Source: Zunongwangia atlantica 22II14-10F7
GTDB lineage: Bacteria; Bacteroidota; Bacteroidia; Flavobacteriales; Flavobacteriaceae
Reading direction: 5' to 3'
Assembly (NCBI RefSeq): GCF_002094855.1
Contig: NZ_ARYN01000004.1
Location: 186,001-250,000 of the forward strand
DNA length: 64,000 nt
Shown here: piece after piece, positions 63,441-64,000 of the stretch
Position numbering within the stretch: position 1 is the stretch's first letter
How the letters are laid out: every line of letters starts with the position of its first letter
Translations under genes and position numbers: made by a program
Notes under the pieces: generated by a model
The model's database searches: none
What the model saw: only the letters and a program-made list of their open reading frames with translations
Told to the model about the DNA's origin: nothing

Positions 63441-64000
63441 ATGGGAAGAGCATTTGAATTTAGAAAGGCACGTAAGATGAAACGTTGGTCTGCAATGGCC
63501 AAAGCCTTTACTCGTATAGGAAAAGATATTGTAATGGCCGTTAAAGAAGGTGGTCCAGATCCAGACGCTAACTCTAAGCTTAGAGCAGTGATCCAGAACG
63601 CCAAGAGTGTTAACATGCCAAAAGACAATATCGAACGTGCAATTAAAAGAGCATCAGATAAAAGTCAGGGTGATTATAAAATCGTTCTTTTTGAGGGATA
63701 TGCGCCCCACGGTATCGCCGTTTTAGTAGAAACCGCTACAGATAATAATAATCGTACCGTTGCCAATGTAAGATCATATTTTAATAAATGCGACGGAAAC
63801 CTAGGAACATCAGGTTCAGTAGAATTTATGTTCGATCACACTTGTAATTTCAGGATTAATGCTGAAGGTTTGGATGTGGAAGAATTAGAGCTTGAATTTA
63901 TCGATTTTGGAGCTGAAGAAGTTTTTGAAGATGAAGACGGAATACACATCTATGCTCCTTTCGAGAATTTTGGAAGTATCCAGAAAGAATTAGAAAATAG
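63441..64000 (+). CDS. YebC/PmpR-family regulator, 3' end cut by window
   Basis: 186 full codons are in the window, starting MGRAFEFRKARKMKRW. The YebC family pattern is complete for its length: AMAKAFTRIGKDIVMAVKEGGPDPDANSKLR, NMPKDNIERAIKRA, FEGYAPHGIAVLVE and GNLGTSGSVEFMF. YebC_II-type members bind the ribosome or rescue stalled translation; others act as transcription regulators. The final TAG in the window is out of frame, so the gene continues. Confidence 0.93.
   Translation, partial: MGRAFEFRKARKMKRWSAMAKAFTRIGKDIVMAVKEGGPDPDANSKLRAVIQNAKSVNMPKDNIERAIKRASDKSQGDYKIVLFEGYAPHGIAVLVETATDNNNRTVANVRSYFNKCDGNLGTSGSVEFMFDHTCNFRINAEGLDVEELELEFIDFGAEEVFEDEDGIHIYAPFENFGSIQKELEN

Noticed and set aside
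63998-64000. TAG at the end of the window as stop of yebC
   Set aside because: It is out of frame; the yebC frame has its codon boundary at 63999.
1-64000. tRNA, rRNA, CRISPR array, riboswitch, prophage or intact insertion sequence
   Set aside because: None of the usual structures or genes was seen on reading both strands; a covariance search would be needed to exclude short RNAs fully.

Overview
The window is about 64 kb of low-G+C chromosomal DNA that reads as a marine-type member of the Flavobacteriaceae (Bacteroidota). The reasons are two secreted proteins ending in the type B sorting domain of the type IX secretion system, promoter boxes of the Bacteroidota form TAnnTTTG, flavobacterial DUF families (DUF6155, DUF3307 next to SatD), and short AT-rich gaps with many simple hairpin terminators. 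A Gramella/Zunongwangia-like genus is only a guess. I saw no tRNA, rRNA, CRISPR array, prophage or complete insertion sequence. The region looks like ordinary core and niche-adaptation chromosome.

Layout. 1-2.9 kb: a cut-off glycosyltransferase, a YgiD-type extradiol dioxygenase, an FMN azoreductase with a palindrome over its promoter box, and a small membrane-tethered AraC-type regulator. 3.1-5.5 kb: a T9SS type B protein with L-domain-like and thrombospondin-3-like repeats. 5.8-10 kb: a tight operon rpiB-gnd-zwf-pgl for the oxidative pentose phosphate pathway. 10.1-12.1 kb: a LysR regulator and a YeiH-type exporter with candidate LTTR boxes. 12.2-14.1 kb: a secreted M1 peptidase. 14.3-24.7 kb: two enzyme plus AEC-carrier couplets, MDR oxidoreductase, a membrane-anchored BRCT-like protein, Old Yellow Enzyme with a Crp/Fnr-type regulator, a degraded REP-like element and a GH30 glycosidase. 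24.9-29.6 kb: a second T9SS type B protein and a FUSC/DUF6155 pair. 29.8-34 kb: redox enzymes (MDR, two SDRs) and an arsR-arsO-like couplet. 34.2-36.5 kb: small membrane proteins (VTT, DUF1206, Pmp3). 36.5-43.7 kb: galE, DUF3817-MscS-EEP, thioesterase, and SSADH-DUF72-NUDIX. 44-46.4 kb: a hypothetical gene, satD with its DUF3307 partner, and a Gre-like protein. 46.4-50.5 kb: a 7TM-HD phosphodiesterase diverging from a thiolase-NlpC/P60 pair. 50.6-57.7 kb: gyrA plus TPR, and clpC. 57.7-64 kb: hutH, the NAD(P)HX repair enzyme, gcvT, a reductase-like protein, pterin carbinolamine dehydratase and a cut-off yebC-family gene.

How the genes work together. The pentose phosphate operon makes NADPH and ribose-5-phosphate, which would feed the many NAD(P)H-using oxidoreductases here (azoreductase, OYE, MDRs, SDRs, flavin monooxygenase). 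Several regulator-target pairs sit side by side with visible dyads: LysR/YeiH, ArsR/FMO, Crp/OYE and SatD/DUF3307.

The most interesting unit is satD-DUF3307 (44389-45861). The N-terminal half of SatD carries the spaced residues of a class III nucleotidyl cyclase fold (two Asp 43 apart, then Gly-x3-Gln-x3-Arg). It is fused to a helix-turn-helix and translated into an intramembrane His/Asp-rich protein. Its promoter region holds an 18-bp perfect palindrome nested inside repeated ATAAGT boxes. The cyclase homology is my inference from the sequence and is untested.
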